This document shows, piece after piece, positions 27,742-27,986 of a stretch of 27,986 bases of DNA. Source of the stretch: Spirogloea muscicola (lineage: Eukaryota > Streptophyta > Zygnematophyceae > Spirogloeales > Spirogloeaceae); assembly GCA_009602725.1 (NCBI GenBank), contig WELB01000005.1, positions 31,479 through 59,464 on the forward strand, in the 5' to 3' direction. The notes under the pieces are model-generated. The model was not told the DNA's origin. It saw only the letters and a list, made by a program, of their open reading frames with translations, and ran no database searches. How positions within the stretch are numbered: position 1 is the first letter of the stretch; each line of letters opens with the position of its first letter. A program made the position numbers and the translations under genes.

Positions 27742-27986
27742 CTGTGCAGGTGTGACGAGACATGCGGTCGCCAATGCCCACGTCTGACCGCCCGCGAAAG
27801 CACGCCGGAGAAGAGGGCGCGGTGGCACTTGCGGCGAGGAGGATGACCGGGCAGCTGGCGCAGCGCCCGCTGCTTGCCCGGGCGCGCGGGGCCCGCGGAG
27901 GGTGAGCAGGGGGGCGTGCTCTCCAGACTCACCAGCAGCGGCAGCGCAGCGGGCGTGGGAGGCGCGCCGCGCGGGCCGGCGCCGCG
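27742..27986 (-). other. GC-rich 5' region of GT92 copy C, possible upstream exon
   Basis: The minus strand has a good donor-like GTGAGT at 27932-27927 preceded by GCTGCTG, and an acceptor-like CACACCTGCACAG ending at 27742. An intron of about 190 bases could therefore separate an upstream exon from exon 1. The putative upstream exon is Ala/Leu-rich, which would suit a signal anchor, but it is cut by the window end and the reading frame is unsure. Confidence 0.35.

Larger units (their letters stand above)
23690..27986 (-). repeat. GT92 duplication unit, copy C (runs to the window end)
   Basis: This is collinear with copies A and B and the most diverged of the three by eye. It has a single 3'-flank block, unlike B. 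It extends past exon 1 into a GC-rich 5' region at 27745-27986 that B has only up to its gap. Confidence 0.85.

Overview
The window looks like nuclear DNA of a green-lineage eukaryote. A streptophyte (charophyte-type) alga or a related green alga fits best, but I cannot name the species. The reasons are a multi-exon glycosyltransferase family 92 (GT92) gene whose exon series lines up with plant beta-1,4-galactan synthases of the GALS type, many 5'-truncated LINE-like non-LTR retrotransposon fragments, a 394-base assembly gap, and no sign of prokaryotic gene packing. No tRNA, rRNA, CRISPR array or bacterial operon was seen.

The layout is a degenerate tandem array. Three copies of a GT92 gene lie on the minus strand: A at 2242-5143, B at 12357-15461 or beyond, and C at 24666-27741 or beyond. 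They are separated by spacers at about 5143-10690 and 16009-23660. The stop codons of A and B are about 10.1 kb apart, and those of B and C about 12.3 kb apart. Most of the difference is a 2.1-kb retrotransposon (20072-22156) that entered the spacer before C. It has a 7-bp target-site duplication, and the matching empty site survives in the spacer before B.

I rebuilt a seven-exon model for the GT92 gene. Exons 2 to 6 have identical lengths in all three copies (57, 61, 113, 68 and 175 nt), the reading phases agree across all junctions, and two of the six introns appear to be GC-AG introns in every copy. No copy looks fully functional. A has lost the 5' part of exon 1, which now abuts a retroelement tail. 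B has an in-frame TAG in the catalytic exon. C has at least two frameshifts in the same exon.

The spacers are built almost wholly from 3' ends of one LINE superfamily. Its coding part ends in a Cys/His motif and a PD-(D/E)XK-like nuclease domain. Its 3' UTR ends in a short GGGCTG(G)/(C)CAGCCC hairpin followed by a GGGCGAGCC or GGGAGAGCC tail. Fourteen copies of one form of this tail lie in the two spacers in both orientations, including a perfect 34-bp inverted repeat formed tail-to-tail. Several GC-rich blocks and larger blocks are shared between spacers, and the left edge of the window carries two of these blocks inverted.

The genes do not form a pathway. The window records repeated duplication of one cell-wall-type glycosyltransferase gene together with its retroelement-laden flank, followed by decay.
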